Assembly: GCA_017399405.1 (NCBI GenBank)
Contig: JAFQCT010000017.1
Location: 62,001-126,000, forward strand
Direction of reading: 5' to 3'
Source of the DNA: Clostridia bacterium
GTDB taxonomy: Bacteria; Bacillota; Clostridia; Oscillospirales; Acutalibacteraceae
DNA length: 64,000 nt
The position numbers and the translations under genes are program-made. Every line of letters begins with the position of its first letter. Positions within the stretch are counted from its first letter, which is position 1. The notes under the pieces were generated by a model, which was not told the origin of the DNA, did not search any database, and saw only the letters and a program-made list of their open reading frames with translations. Shown here piece after piece: positions 15,916 through 25,778 of the stretch.

Positions 15916-18900
15916 ATGAAATACATTATTAACCGTGCAAATTTCAGACAATTTGATATTGCCGAAATTAACAAATTACCACCTCGTGCATACTTTATTC
16001 CTTATGAAACAAAAAAAGCACTTACAGAGCAAACAGTACTTACCGAGCGTTATAACAGTACTATGGTGCGTGTGCTTAATGGTGAATGGGATTTCAAATA
16101 TTATGAAAAAGATATGCTTATTCCAAACGAATTTTATACTGACCGTGTTCAGTTTGATAAGGTAACTGTGCCGTGCTCCTGGCAAAGAACAGGCTACCGT
16201 GAGCCTTGCTATCTTAACACTCGTTATGAATTTGACCCTAAACTTTACCCTGAAATGCCACAAGATGTGCCAATGGGTATTTACAGAAAGTTTATCGATA
16301 TTAAAGACCTTGATAAAACATATATCATTACATTTATGGGTGTAATCTCATCACTTGATTTATATGTAAATGGTGAGTTCGTAGGTTACAGCGAGGGTGC
16401 TCATAACTCTGCTGAGTTTGATATTACAAAGTATCTCGTAAAAGGCGAAAATGAGATTGTTGCAGCAGTTTCAAAATGGTCAACAGGCACTTATCTTGAG
16501 TGTCAGGATATGTTCCGTGAAAACGGTATTTTCCGTGATGTTCTCTTTTATGAATACGAAAATACATATCTTTACGATTTTGGTGTTGAAACTGTAAAAA
16601 ATGGCGATAAATACGATTTAACAGTTACTTTTGATATGAAAGGTGACCTTAATGGTGCGTCAATTTCTGCTGAACTTCTTGACGGTAAAAAGTCTCTTGC
16701 AAAAGAAACTGCTGACGCTCGTGCTAAATCAAAAATCACATTCTCAAATCTTGATGTTATCGAATGGAATGCAGAAGAGCCTTACACTTATGACCTTTTA
16801 ATCACATTTGTTGATGGTAATGGCAAAAAGACTTATGTAAAGAATGTTACAGGTTTCAAAACTATTGAAATCAAGGGTAATGTGTTCTATTTCAATGGTA
16901 TGCCAATTAAATTTAAGGGCGTCAACCACCACGATACAAATATGCATAACGGTTATGTATTGACAGGTGAAGAAATCAAAGAAGAACTTGAACTTATGAA
17001 GAAGTTCAATATTAACTCAATCCGTACTTCTCACTATCCACCTGACCCAACTTTACTCACTCTTGCTGATTTAATGGGCTTTTACATTATTGACGAAGCA
17101 GACATCGAAACTCACGGTGCAGGTGATATTACTGTCCCTTGCGATAACTGTCTTATCAGTGACGACCCTAAATGGGAAAACAGATATGTTGACAGAGTAG
17201 CAAGAATGTATTGTCGTGACCGTAATCATCCAAGTATTACAATGTGGTCATTGGGTAATGAGGCTTGGGGATATTATTGTCAGGATAAATGCTATGATTA
17301 TCTTAAATCACAAGGCTCAAAAATTCCTGTTCATTATGAAAGCGTTATCACTACAAAGCGTTTTGCTTATGATGTGATTTCAGAAATGTATCCAAGTCAG
17401 GAAAATGTAGCAAAATATGGCTCGCAAACTGCAAAAGATAAACGCTACCACGAAAAACCATATTTTATGTGCGAATATGTTCACGCTATGGGTGTTGGCC
17501 CCGGTGGTGTTGAAGAATATTGGGATAGTATTTATAAATATGACAACCTTATGGGTGGCTGTGTATGGGAGTGGGCTGACCATGCAGTTTACCACGATGG
17601 TAATGATAAATATAAATTCCAATACACCTATGGTGGCGACCACGGTGAAGAAAAGCACGACAGTAACTTCTGTGTTGACGGTATGCTTTATCCCGACAAA
17701 ACACCACATACAGGAGCTTATGTAATTAAAGCAGTTTATCGTCCTGTAAGAAGTAAGCATGTAAGCGGTAAAGTGTTTGAATTTACAAATACAAACCGAT
17801 TTAAGAATACAAAATACTTAACTGTATTATGGACACAATATATTAACGGTTGTCCAAAGAAAACAGGTGAACTCAAACTTGATATTGACCCAATGCAGAC
17901 AAAAACTTATGAAATTGATTACGACAAGTTCGATTCATTAGAAGATTGTCATATCAATATAATCTATCTTGATGGTGAAGAACAAGTTGCAATTGAGCAG
18001 ACAACATTGAATGATAGAGCAACATTTACACCATATTCAGTTGGTGCGGGTCACATCTCAACAAGCGTTAAAGATAACACTCTTACTGTTGAGTTCCAAA
18101 ATGGTAAGGTCGTTTTTGATGAAAAGACAGGTGAAATGCTTAATTATATTAAAAATGGCTATGAATTTTTGAATATCAACCCTGCAGACAATAAAAAAGG
18201 TTTTGTGCCTAACCTTGTAAGAGCATCTCTTGATAACGACTCTTACGGTCAAAAGGGTGGATGGGAGAAAATTAAACTCCACAATGCAACAACTATATGT
18301 AAGTCATTCGATTATGCCGATAAATCAGTATGTGCAAAAATTGGTGCATCTTATGTAATTAAGAACGGATTCAAAACTCATTTCCGTGCAAATCTTATTT
18401 ATACAGTTTACCCTGATGGCCTTGTAAATGTTGAGTGTCAGCTCTCAAAAGGTATGTTCGGTTGTGATGAGCTTCAGCGTTTTGGTGTAACAGTTGAATT
18501 GCCAAAAGAATTGAATGTAGTTGAGTTTTATGGCAGAGGTTCACATGAAAAACTTGAAAACATCTGTGACCTTAAAGACCACGCATATATTGGTATTTGG
18601 CGAACAGATGTAGAAGCTATGCACGAGCCTTATGTTATGCCACAAGATAATGGCAACTGCGGTGGTGTTAAGTGGTTAAAGCTTATGAATAGTGACGGTA
18701 ATGTGTTTACAGTTTACGGTGAGCCAAAGTTCAGTTTCTCTGCTCATAACTATACACAAAAAGCACTCCATAAAGCAAAACATCAGGAAGAGTTAGAATA
18801 TGCAGATACAACATTCCTTTCAATTGATGGTTTTATGCGTGGTACAGGTACAAACACTTGCGGACCTGACACACTTCCTAAATATGTAGTTAAGTCAGAT

Positions 18901-18939
18901 AAGCCAATTTCATTCCGTTTTGCATTTAAGGGAGAATAA
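15916..18939 (+). CDS. lacZ: GH2 beta-galactosidase
   Basis: This intracellular retaining beta-galactosidase of glycoside hydrolase family 2 has 1007 residues, close to E. coli LacZ. The order is sugar-binding jelly roll (about 50-215), immunoglobulin-like domain, TIM barrel (about 320-620), second Ig domain and C-terminal beta-sandwich (Bgal_small_N). The acid/base is Glu449 in SLGNEAWG and the nucleophile Glu520 in FMCEYVHAMG. The substrate-binding NHHDTN motif is at about residues 337-342. There is no signal peptide. It is followed by a GNAT gene 1 bp away and GH95, suggesting degradation of galactose- and fucose-containing oligosaccharides such as host or milk glycans. Confidence 0.94.
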   Translation: MKYIINRANFRQFDIAEINKLPPRAYFIPYETKKALTEQTVLTERYNSTMVRVLNGEWDFKYYEKDMLIPNEFYTDRVQFDKVTVPCSWQRTGYREPCYLNTRYEFDPKLYPEMPQDVPMGIYRKFIDIKDLDKTYIITFMGVISSLDLYVNGEFVGYSEGAHNSAEFDITKYLVKGENEIVAAVSKWSTGTYLECQDMFRENGIFRDVLFYEYENTYLYDFGVETVKNGDKYDLTVTFDMKGDLNGASISAELLDGKKSLAKETADARAKSKITFSNLDVIEWNAEEPYTYDLLITFVDGNGKKTYVKNVTGFKTIEIKGNVFYFNGMPIKFKGVNHHDTNMHNGYVLTGEEIKEELELMKKFNINSIRTSHYPPDPTLLTLADLMGFYIIDEADIETHGAGDITVPCDNCLISDDPKWENRYVDRVARMYCRDRNHPSITMWSLGNEAWGYYCQDKCYDYLKSQGSKIPVHYESVITTKRFAYDVISEMYPSQENVAKYGSQTAKDKRYHEKPYFMCEYVHAMGVGPGGVEEYWDSIYKYDNLMGGCVWEWADHAVYHDGNDKYKFQYTYGGDHGEEKHDSNFCVDGMLYPDKTPHTGAYVIKAVYRPVRSKHVSGKVFEFTNTNRFKNTKYLTVLWTQYINGCPKKTGELKLDIDPMQTKTYEIDYDKFDSLEDCHINIIYLDGEEQVAIEQTTLNDRATFTPYSVGAGHISTSVKDNTLTVEFQNGKVVFDEKTGEMLNYIKNGYEFLNINPADNKKGFVPNLVRASLDNDSYGQKGGWEKIKLHNATTICKSFDYADKSVCAKIGASYVIKNGFKTHFRANLIYTVYPDGLVNVECQLSKGMFGCDELQRFGVTVELPKELNVVEFYGRGSHEKLENICDLKDHAYIGIWRTDVEAMHEPYVMPQDNGNCGGVKWLKLMNSDGNVFTVYGEPKFSFSAHNYTQKALHKAKHQEELEYADTTFLSIDGFMRGTGTNTCGPDTLPKYVVKSDKPISFRFAFKGE

Positions 18940-18940
18940 T

Positions 18941-19378
18941 ATGTTAGAATATAAATGGTTTGATGGGGGAGTTATTGATAACTCTTTCCGCAATCTACGA
19001 ATTGAAATTTTTGTAAAAGAACAGGGTGTACCTGAAGAAAACGAGTTTGACTCGTTTGATTTAGAAGTTCCACATCTTGTAATCTTCCTTGATGGTGAGG
19101 CAGTAGCCACAGGCAGATTTATTCCTTATGGTGAAAATACTGTTAAAATCGGCAGAATTGCAGTTAAGAAAGAAAAAAGAGGTTTACACCTTGGCGAAAA
19201 AATCGTTCTTGAACTGTTGCGAAAAGCAAAAGAAGACGGTGCAAAAACTGTAAAAGTTGGTGCACAGACTCACGCAGTCGGTTTTTACGAAAAATGCGGA
19301 TTTTCTCTTGTTGGTACTCCCGAATACCTTGAAGAGAACATTCCACATTATGATATGATTTTACATTTCGGAGAATAG
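18941..19378 (+). CDS. GNAT-family N-acetyltransferase (ElaA-like)
   Basis: The cytosolic acyl-CoA-dependent acetyltransferase has 145 residues. The acetyl-CoA-binding motif A is RIAVKKEKRGLHLGEKIV, followed by the Tyr-containing motif AVGFYEKCGF. I chose ATG at 18941, with GGAGA just upstream; an earlier in-frame ATG lies inside lacZ. It is packed between lacZ (1 bp) and GH95 (2 bp). It may acetylate a sugar or amine released by these enzymes, or detoxify accumulated sugar as LacA does, but the substrate is not visible. Confidence 0.85.
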   Translation: MLEYKWFDGGVIDNSFRNLRIEIFVKEQGVPEENEFDSFDLEVPHLVIFLDGEAVATGRFIPYGENTVKIGRIAVKKEKRGLHLGEKIVLELLRKAKEDGAKTVKVGAQTHAVGFYEKCGFSLVGTPEYLEENIPHYDMILHFGE

Positions 19379-19380
19379 TT

Positions 19381-21741
19381 ATGGAAATTAACGAACTTTA
19401 TTACAAAGCTCCACCTTCAAAGTTGAAACTTAAAAAACCATATTTCAAAGGCTTTGAAAATCTTTGGGAACAAACCTCATTACCACTTGGTAACGGTAGT
19501 ATCGGTATGGGTATTATGGGCGAAGTTAAGAAAGATAAAATTATTCTTAACCATAAAACTCTTTGGGCAGGTGGACCTTCGCCAAAACGCCCCGACTATT
19601 GTGGCGGCAATATTACAACTCCCGATAAAAATGGTAAATTTCCTCGCGATTATCATAAAGAAATTTATGAAGCATTCAAAAACGGTGATGATAAAACTGC
19701 TCATAACCTTTGCGAAAAACTTGTAGGTATAAGTGATGGCTACGGCGGGTATCGTTGCTGGGGTGAACTTAAATTTGATTTCCCGAAACTCCGTAAAGAT
19801 AAAAACTATAACCGTGAACTTAATATGCAAAATGGATTGTGCGAAGTATCTTATGACGCTACACTTGGTTTTAACAAAAAAGTCCACGACCAGCGTATAG
19901 CATTTGTATCATATCCCGATAAATGTGGTGTAATTAGAATTGCAAGAACAGGTGCACCACTTAATACTAAAATTTCGCTTTCATCTGCACATGGTAATGC
20001 AGAGTATAAAGATAACCAGATTATTCATAAAGGTAAACTTAGTGACAACGATTTGCAATTCTGCCTTATAGCAAATGTAGTTACGGACGGTAACACAACT
20101 AATAGTAATAGTGGTATTTCTGTTGAAAATGCAACTGAAATTACTGTAATCTTTTCAGCTGATACTGACTATATTGATTGTTACCCAAAATACAGAACAG
20201 GTGAGAGTGCAGAAACACTTTTCAGTAGAGTTAATGAAATAGTAACCAAAGCTACCGAAAAAGGTTTTGACAAACTATTAGAGACCCATAAAGAAGATTT
20301 CTCATCACTTTTCAACAGAGTGTCCCTCGACCTTGATGGTAATGTAATGGGGCCGGCTGACCAACTTATTCATAAATATGAAAAGTTTGACAGAAGAAGT
20401 GCAGAACAACTTCTCTATCAATATGGCAGATATTTAGCAATTTCCTCAACCCGAGAAACTGATATTTTACCGTCAAATCTTCAGGGTATATGGAATGTGT
20501 CAAACGACCCTAAATGGAGTAGTGACTTTCACACTAATGTAAATCTTCAAATGAACTATTGGCCAATTTTCAATGGTAATCTTGCAGAGTGTTCAAAGCC
20601 TTTAATCCGTTATATAAAATCAATGGTTGAGCCAGGTCGTGTAACTGCAGAATATTATACAGGTGTAAAGAGCAAAAATGGTGAGCAAAACGGATTTTTA
20701 TTCCATACACAGTGCACACCATTTGGTTGGACTTGTCCTGGGTGGCAATTTGACTGGGGTTGGTCACCGGCTGCAATGCCTTGGATTTTACATAATTGCT
20801 ATGAGCATTATGAATACACACTCGACAAAGAAACTCTCAAGAATGATATTTACCCAATGCTAAAAGAGTGTGCTGAATATTTCAGCAAACTTCTTGTAGA
20901 GCATAATGGCAGACTTGTAACATATCCTTGCTATTCACCTGAACACGGACCTCGCACAATGGGTAATACTTACGAGCAAGCACTTCTCTGGCAACTTTAT
21001 GATGATGCTTCAAAGAGTGCAATTGTTCTTGGCATTGATGAGGATTATATTACAAAATGGCAAGATATTCAAAGTAAACTAAAAGTTTATGAAATAGGTG
21101 ACGACGGTCAGATTAAAGAGTGGTATCACGAAACCAAACTTGGTGAAATTGGCGAAACTCATCACCGTCATATGTCGCATCTTTTAGGTCTGTTCCCTTG
21201 TAATGTTATGAATAAGTTTACAAACCCTGAACTTATTGACGCATCCATCATCTCAATGAATCACAGAACTGATAAAAGCACAGGCTGGTCTATGGGACAA
21301 AAAATCAATACTTGGGCTCGTGTTGGTGACGGTGACAGAGTTCTTAAAATCATTGGTGACTTGTTCAAAAATGGTATTTATCCTAACTTTTTTGATTACC
21401 ATCCACCATTCCAGATTGATGGTAACTTTGGCTTTACATCAGGTGTCAATGAAATGCTTATGCAAAGTCATTGTGGGTTCATTGAACTTCTTCCTGCACT
21501 TCCAACTGATTGGTGTAAAGGTAGCATTAAAGGTCTTGTAGCCCGCGGTAATTTCACAATCAATATTGAGTGGAATGACGGAAAACTTACAAAAGCCGAA
21601 ATCACTTCAAATATGGGTGGCAAGTGTAAACTCTATTATGGCAAGTCAGAATATGTAGTTGAAAATATTTGTAATAGTGAAAACGGATTTGTAGAATTCC
21701 AATCCGAAAAAGGCAAAACATATACAATTAAAATTAAATAA
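19381..21741 (+). CDS. GH95 alpha-L-fucosidase (or alpha-L-galactosidase)
   Basis: This inverting glycosidase is specific for terminal alpha-L-fucose, classically alpha-1,2-linked; some members act on alpha-L-galactose. The 786 residues contain the N-terminal beta-sandwich motif LPLGNGSIGMGIMGEV and the (alpha/alpha)6-barrel motif DFHTNVNLQMNYWP. Asn386 and Asn388 in that motif match the two catalytic asparagines of the Bifidobacterium enzyme AfcA. The candidate acid is Glu521 in CYSPEHGPR, and DGNFGFTSGVNEML carries the conserved C-terminal Asp. There is no signal peptide, so it acts on imported oligosaccharides. It lies 2 bp after the GNAT gene. Confidence 0.92.
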   Translation: MEINELYYKAPPSKLKLKKPYFKGFENLWEQTSLPLGNGSIGMGIMGEVKKDKIILNHKTLWAGGPSPKRPDYCGGNITTPDKNGKFPRDYHKEIYEAFKNGDDKTAHNLCEKLVGISDGYGGYRCWGELKFDFPKLRKDKNYNRELNMQNGLCEVSYDATLGFNKKVHDQRIAFVSYPDKCGVIRIARTGAPLNTKISLSSAHGNAEYKDNQIIHKGKLSDNDLQFCLIANVVTDGNTTNSNSGISVENATEITVIFSADTDYIDCYPKYRTGESAETLFSRVNEIVTKATEKGFDKLLETHKEDFSSLFNRVSLDLDGNVMGPADQLIHKYEKFDRRSAEQLLYQYGRYLAISSTRETDILPSNLQGIWNVSNDPKWSSDFHTNVNLQMNYWPIFNGNLAECSKPLIRYIKSMVEPGRVTAEYYTGVKSKNGEQNGFLFHTQCTPFGWTCPGWQFDWGWSPAAMPWILHNCYEHYEYTLDKETLKNDIYPMLKECAEYFSKLLVEHNGRLVTYPCYSPEHGPRTMGNTYEQALLWQLYDDASKSAIVLGIDEDYITKWQDIQSKLKVYEIGDDGQIKEWYHETKLGEIGETHHRHMSHLLGLFPCNVMNKFTNPELIDASIISMNHRTDKSTGWSMGQKINTWARVGDGDRVLKIIGDLFKNGIYPNFFDYHPPFQIDGNFGFTSGVNEMLMQSHCGFIELLPALPTDWCKGSIKGLVARGNFTINIEWNDGKLTKAEITSNMGGKCKLYYGKSEYVVENICNSENGFVEFQSEKGKTYTIKIK

Positions 21742-21753
21742 TATTTATTTCTC

Positions 21754-21805
21754 GGCTCCCCTGAAAGGGGAGCTGTCATTTTTGTAAAAAAAATGACTGA
21801 GGGGT
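21754..21805. repeat. Palindromic repeat C, copy 1
   Basis: The unit is GGCTCCCC-TGAAA-GGGGAGC followed by TGTCATTTTT...AAAATGAC and TGAGGGG. It shares its architecture (ggct-ccc hairpin, short GTC...GAC hairpin, CTGAGGG end) with copies near 35.7 kb and 38.4 kb. It follows the GH95 stop. Confidence 0.75.
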
Positions 21806-21891
21806 CAAAAAACCTTGGTTTTAAGCCATTTGCAACCTGAAGTTTACATAATTTTTCATAGTTGACAAGCAAAGTTTATAGTGCAACCGAG

Positions 21892-21958
21892 TAAAATTTA
21901 TTATCATATTGTTGTAGCCGAAAGCAAGGCACATAAAAACAATAAATAATAAATTTTA
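21892..21958 (+). other. Long inverted repeat, candidate structured leader
   Basis: TAAAATTTATTAT (21892-21904) and ATAATAAATTTTA (21946-21958) are perfectly complementary. Inside them lie ATTGTT / AACAAT arms enclosing a GC-richer core with GCC-GAAAGCAA-GGC. The structure ends 22 bp before the acyltransferase start and could be an RNA regulatory leader or a DNA palindrome. Confidence 0.5.
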
Positions 21959-21979
21959 TATACTTAGGAGCAAACAACT

Positions 21980-22945
21980 ATGAAAATTACAAACAAAATC
22001 AATTTTGGAATTCAAAGAAAAATCGTTGCAAATATGACTACTGAAAGCTGGGAAACAATCCCACATGTAACATATAATTATGAGCCTGATGTAACTGATT
22101 TTATGAGAGAATACAGAAAGCTTAATTTTAACCGTAAGGGTGCAGATAAAATTACTGTAAATACACTTATGCTTAAAGTTATTGCAGAAGGACTCAAAGC
22201 AGCACCAATTATGAATTCACATATTGAATATAACAGAAAGCTTGTTCGTGGTGAAATTAAAACCTTTGAAGATATCAATATTTCAATGCCAATGATTATG
22301 CCAAACGGTGAAATGATGACAATTAACCTTCATAACTTTGAAAGTAAAAATCTTGACGAAATGACAGACTATATAAACGATGTTCAAAGAAGATTTGAAA
22401 AGACAGATTTGACAGAAGCAATGTTTGAAGTATCGCTTGACAACACTTTAACCGCACTTAAAAAGGGTAAAATCAAACAAGCAATTTATCGTCTTATCGG
22501 TTCAAAAACAGGTAAATATAAAGTTAAAACTTTAAGCGGAAAAGCAAAAAAAGAATACGAAAGTATTCCAAAAACAGACAGAATCACAAAATACGATATT
22601 GAACAGGGTACAGTTACAATTTCAAATATTGGCTCACTTTATAGAGGTCAAAGAGGTAATGTGGGAATTCTTGAAATTATTCCACCTCAGGTTTGTGCTT
22701 TTGGTGTTGGTGCAGTGCAAGAAAGACCAATAGTTGTAACAGACAAAAACGGAAACAAATCAATTGAAATCCGTCAGGTACTCCCAATCTGTATGGCATT
22801 TGACCATAGAGCATTAGACTTTGGTGAAACTGTACCATTTATGAAACGCCTTGACGAAATCTTTGCAAACCCAGAACAAATTCATACTTGGAAAGGTGAA
22901 GAGAAAAATAATAAATACCAAGAATTCACGATAACAGCAGTATAA
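21980..22945 (+). CDS. 2-oxoacid dehydrogenase E2-like acyltransferase domain protein
   Basis: The 321-residue cytosolic protein has the CAT/E2 catalytic fold only. It has no lipoyl domain and no peripheral-subunit-binding domain. The C-terminal catalytic motif is DHRALDFGE, fitting the HxxxD of this superfamily, and upstream TVTISNIGSLY matches the E2 core pattern. Without a lipoyl arm it is unlikely to be part of a pyruvate dehydrogenase complex. It may acylate a small molecule from acyl-CoA. It is monocistronic, preceded by a long inverted repeat, and ends at a bidirectional hairpin. Confidence 0.82.
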   Translation: MKITNKINFGIQRKIVANMTTESWETIPHVTYNYEPDVTDFMREYRKLNFNRKGADKITVNTLMLKVIAEGLKAAPIMNSHIEYNRKLVRGEIKTFEDINISMPMIMPNGEMMTINLHNFESKNLDEMTDYINDVQRRFEKTDLTEAMFEVSLDNTLTALKKGKIKQAIYRLIGSKTGKYKVKTLSGKAKKEYESIPKTDRITKYDIEQGTVTISNIGSLYRGQRGNVGILEIIPPQVCAFGVGAVQERPIVVTDKNGNKSIEIRQVLPICMAFDHRALDFGETVPFMKRLDEIFANPEQIHTWKGEEKNNKYQEFTITAV

Positions 22946-22957
22946 ACAAAAAGAAAT

Positions 22958-22985
22958 AAGCCGATTCGAATTTTCGAATCGGCTT
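22958..22985. terminator. Bidirectional terminator
   Basis: AAGCCGATTCGAA / TTCGAATCGGCTT is a near-perfect palindrome between two convergent genes. Confidence 0.85.
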
Positions 22986-23000
22986 TAATAATTTATTCAA

Positions 23001-25520
23001 TTATTTATTTTTCTTTGCAGCTTTTTTAGCAGCTTTTTCAGCTTTTAACTGTGCAGCATAAGCATCAGCCTCTTCTTTTTCACGACGAGCTTTTTCTTCT
23101 GCTTCAGCCATAGCTTGTTCATAACGTGCCTTTGATTCTTCATACATTTCTGCAATTTCATCAAAGTGCTTGTAGTTTTCTTCTTGTTTAACAAGTTTTT
23201 CAGCATCAAGATAAGGTTTAGCAGCACGTGCAAAATATGCGTGTCTGTCCATTTCTGTCTTTGAAGCCTTGTGAATTTCTTTCTTCTTTTCTTCGTAAGC
23301 CTTAATGTCAGCTTTAATTGATTTTGCAGTGCCATCTTTTGCCTTCTTAGCATCTTTAAGATTTAAGTAAAGCTCTTTAAGTTTTGCATCGCACTCGTCT
23401 TCTGCATCAAAGATTTTTTCAAGTTCAGTAAAGTCAGGCTGAACAAGTTCTTCGTTAGCAAAGTATTTGTTAAGTGCTTTATAAGCTGATTTCTTGTTTC
23501 TTGCAACCTCAATAGCGAATTTGCGGATTTCTTTTTCTTCGTTGGTTGATTTAGGCATTGCCTTAGCAGCTGCCATTTCAGCATTAATTTCATCAAGATT
23601 CATAAGCTTAAGACCCTGAAGTCCTGCGTCATAAATACCTTTTTGAACATTATACTGATATTTACCAACTTCACCTGAGAACTTATCAAGCTCATCACAA
23701 ACGAATTTACCAATTTCAATTTCTTCATTGAAATCAAGTGCTTCTTTGTAAGCCTTTTTAGCTGCTTTCTTTTCAGCTTTGTCTTTAATTGATTTGTAAG
23801 TTTTTTCAAGAACTTTTGGCTCTTGTGTTGCCATTTCTCTTGCATTTTTAATAAGGTCAATACCTTCAACAAGATTACCGTCATCAACAATACCGTTACC
23901 ATAGTCTTCAAAGAGTGCACGAACTTTAAGAACACGAATAACTGATTTCTGTTTTCTTTCATTAAAGTCATACCAGAAGAATGGAATAACATTCATAAAA
24001 GCACCAATAGCCGCAATAATAATAAGTGCATGAATAAGAGGAAGGAAAATATCTAAATCATACAATGCAGAGTTTGGGTTAACATAGTTATTCTGCCCAG
24101 CTTCAAGTTGTTCTGCAAGAATCTGACCAACAGTTTTACCATCGCCAAGAACACGATTCAAAACTTCAGGGTCTGCCGTAACTTTTTTTGCCATTTCGGC
24201 CGTGATTCCGCCTCTTTCGTAAATAACAGGAAGAACAGCAGATGTACCAAGTGTAATAACAGTACCGATTGTAGCAACAGCAGAGAACATACCGTCAATT
24301 CTTTCGCCTGTTTGATACTGCTGATAGTCACGAATGTCAGCCTGAATTGTTGGGTTAAGAATATGTGCAAATGAGCCCATTAAAGCATTAAGATACAAGC
24401 ATCCCATAACAAGCCAGATTGTAAGGTTGTTAATTTCTTGTGTGAATGGAAGCATCATAAGAATAAATACAACGTTCATAATGTTTGTAACAATAAGAAC
24501 AGCTTTCTTACCCCATTTTCTGATGCAGAATGGTGCAGCAATCATACCCCAAAGAGATGCATTACCATAAAGGGTAACAACAAGACCGTAAACGTTACCG
24601 TTACAAGCACCACCATAGTTATAAAGCCAGTTAAGAATGTTTGCATAAGCTGATTCGAGGAATCCAATCCAACCAGCAAGTGAGATAATCCAGAAATACT
24701 TGTTTTTTGCAACTGCACGAAGGGCATCAATAAATTTAATCTGAACAACGTGAGTTCTCGCCTGAACAATCTTTTCTTCAGTATGTTTATAAACAACGAT
24801 ACAAAGAAGTACACCTAAAACAGCAAGAATAGGGTAAAGGAATCTGTAAACACGAATATCTGTTGTGTTTGTGTGGAAAAGATTTCTTGCAATAATTGGT
24901 GTGAAAAGATTTACAATAGTAGGAGCGAATGAATAAACAACGCTCTTAACTGATTGTACGTCAGCTCTTTCCTGTGTGTTAGGTGAAAGAACATGAATAA
25001 GATTTTCGTATCCGTCATAAAAGAAATAATAGATGAAGTTCAAAAGAATATTAAGAATAAGAATTATTGCACATTTTGCAACATAATCTTTTTCTCTACC
25101 AAAAATCATACCATCGCCAACGATAAGACTTAATTTATCGTAAGGGAACCAAACAATCAGGTTACAGATAATAGCTGAAGGAATAGCCATTCGTACTATG
25201 TATGGACGATATTTACCTGCTTTGTTTCTTGTGTTATCGATAATTGTCGCACGAAGTCCTGTGAAAGGAATGTTGATGAGAATTGCGATAACATAGAGTA
25301 AATACATATCTGTTGGTCCAACACCAAGTGTTGAAGAAATAAGTGTATTACCCATAGATAAAAGACATGCATTACCTAATGTGATAATCATGTATGCACC
25401 GATACCACCACCTGAATAAGCGGCGATTTCTTTGTAAGGCATATATCTGCCCTTAGGTGGTGTTTTCCAATAGGTTTTAACCTTGTCAACACCGTTTTTT
25501 ACGGTTTGAGATAAACTCAT
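23001..25520 (-). CDS. GPH-family sugar transporter with long charged C-terminal extension
   Basis: The sugar:cation symporter domain (about residues 1-510) resembles the transporter at 6835 and carries the same N-terminal motif, here YWKTPPKGRYMPYKE. From about residue 515 to the end (839) it continues into a lysine/glutamate/alanine-rich helical region, partly coiled coil, predicted to be cytoplasmic. It ends in an Ala-Lys-rich segment (AEKAAKKAAKKNK). GPH proteins are normally 450-500 residues, so more than 300 residues are extra. I chose ATG at 25520, which has AAGGAG 8 nt upstream. It is convergent with the acyltransferase and has no glycosidase next to it. Confidence 0.88.
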   Translation of the reverse strand: MSLSQTVKNGVDKVKTYWKTPPKGRYMPYKEIAAYSGGGIGAYMIITLGNACLLSMGNTLISSTLGVGPTDMYLLYVIAILINIPFTGLRATIIDNTRNKAGKYRPYIVRMAIPSAIICNLIVWFPYDKLSLIVGDGMIFGREKDYVAKCAIILILNILLNFIYYFFYDGYENLIHVLSPNTQERADVQSVKSVVYSFAPTIVNLFTPIIARNLFHTNTTDIRVYRFLYPILAVLGVLLCIVVYKHTEEKIVQARTHVVQIKFIDALRAVAKNKYFWIISLAGWIGFLESAYANILNWLYNYGGACNGNVYGLVVTLYGNASLWGMIAAPFCIRKWGKKAVLIVTNIMNVVFILMMLPFTQEINNLTIWLVMGCLYLNALMGSFAHILNPTIQADIRDYQQYQTGERIDGMFSAVATIGTVITLGTSAVLPVIYERGGITAEMAKKVTADPEVLNRVLGDGKTVGQILAEQLEAGQNNYVNPNSALYDLDIFLPLIHALIIIAAIGAFMNVIPFFWYDFNERKQKSVIRVLKVRALFEDYGNGIVDDGNLVEGIDLIKNAREMATQEPKVLEKTYKSIKDKAEKKAAKKAYKEALDFNEEIEIGKFVCDELDKFSGEVGKYQYNVQKGIYDAGLQGLKLMNLDEINAEMAAAKAMPKSTNEEKEIRKFAIEVARNKKSAYKALNKYFANEELVQPDFTELEKIFDAEDECDAKLKELYLNLKDAKKAKDGTAKSIKADIKAYEEKKKEIHKASKTEMDRHAYFARAAKPYLDAEKLVKQEENYKHFDEIAEMYEESKARYEQAMAEAEEKARREKEEADAYAAQLKAEKAAKKAAKKNK

Positions 25521-25737
25521 ATTATGCACTCCTTATATAATGTTTTACATACCTAATCATTTTAGCAAATTTTCGTGCTTGTTTCAATCAAAAAAACAAA
25601 TTTTAACAAAAAATGAACGCAAAAAAACGATTTTCGTTAAAATCCACCAAATTAAGCGAATTTCAACTGTGCAACTTGCTAAAAGACGAAAAATACAAAA
25701 ATATAAGAAAAATATAGATTTTTTCTTGATTTTTCTA

Positions 25738-25766
25738 TTGACAAATTGCGTTTCAAGGGTGATAAT
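25738..25766 (+). promoter_or_regulatory. Promoter of the M-box/mgtE transcript
   Basis: TTGACA (25738-25743), 17-bp spacer and GATAAT (25761-25766), about 15 bp upstream of the riboswitch. Confidence 0.8.
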
Positions 25767-25778
25767 AGACGGGTAATA

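Noticed and set aside
21860-21890. TTGACA near 21863 as promoter of the acyltransferase gene
   Set aside because: No acceptable -10 box lies at a 16-18 bp distance.
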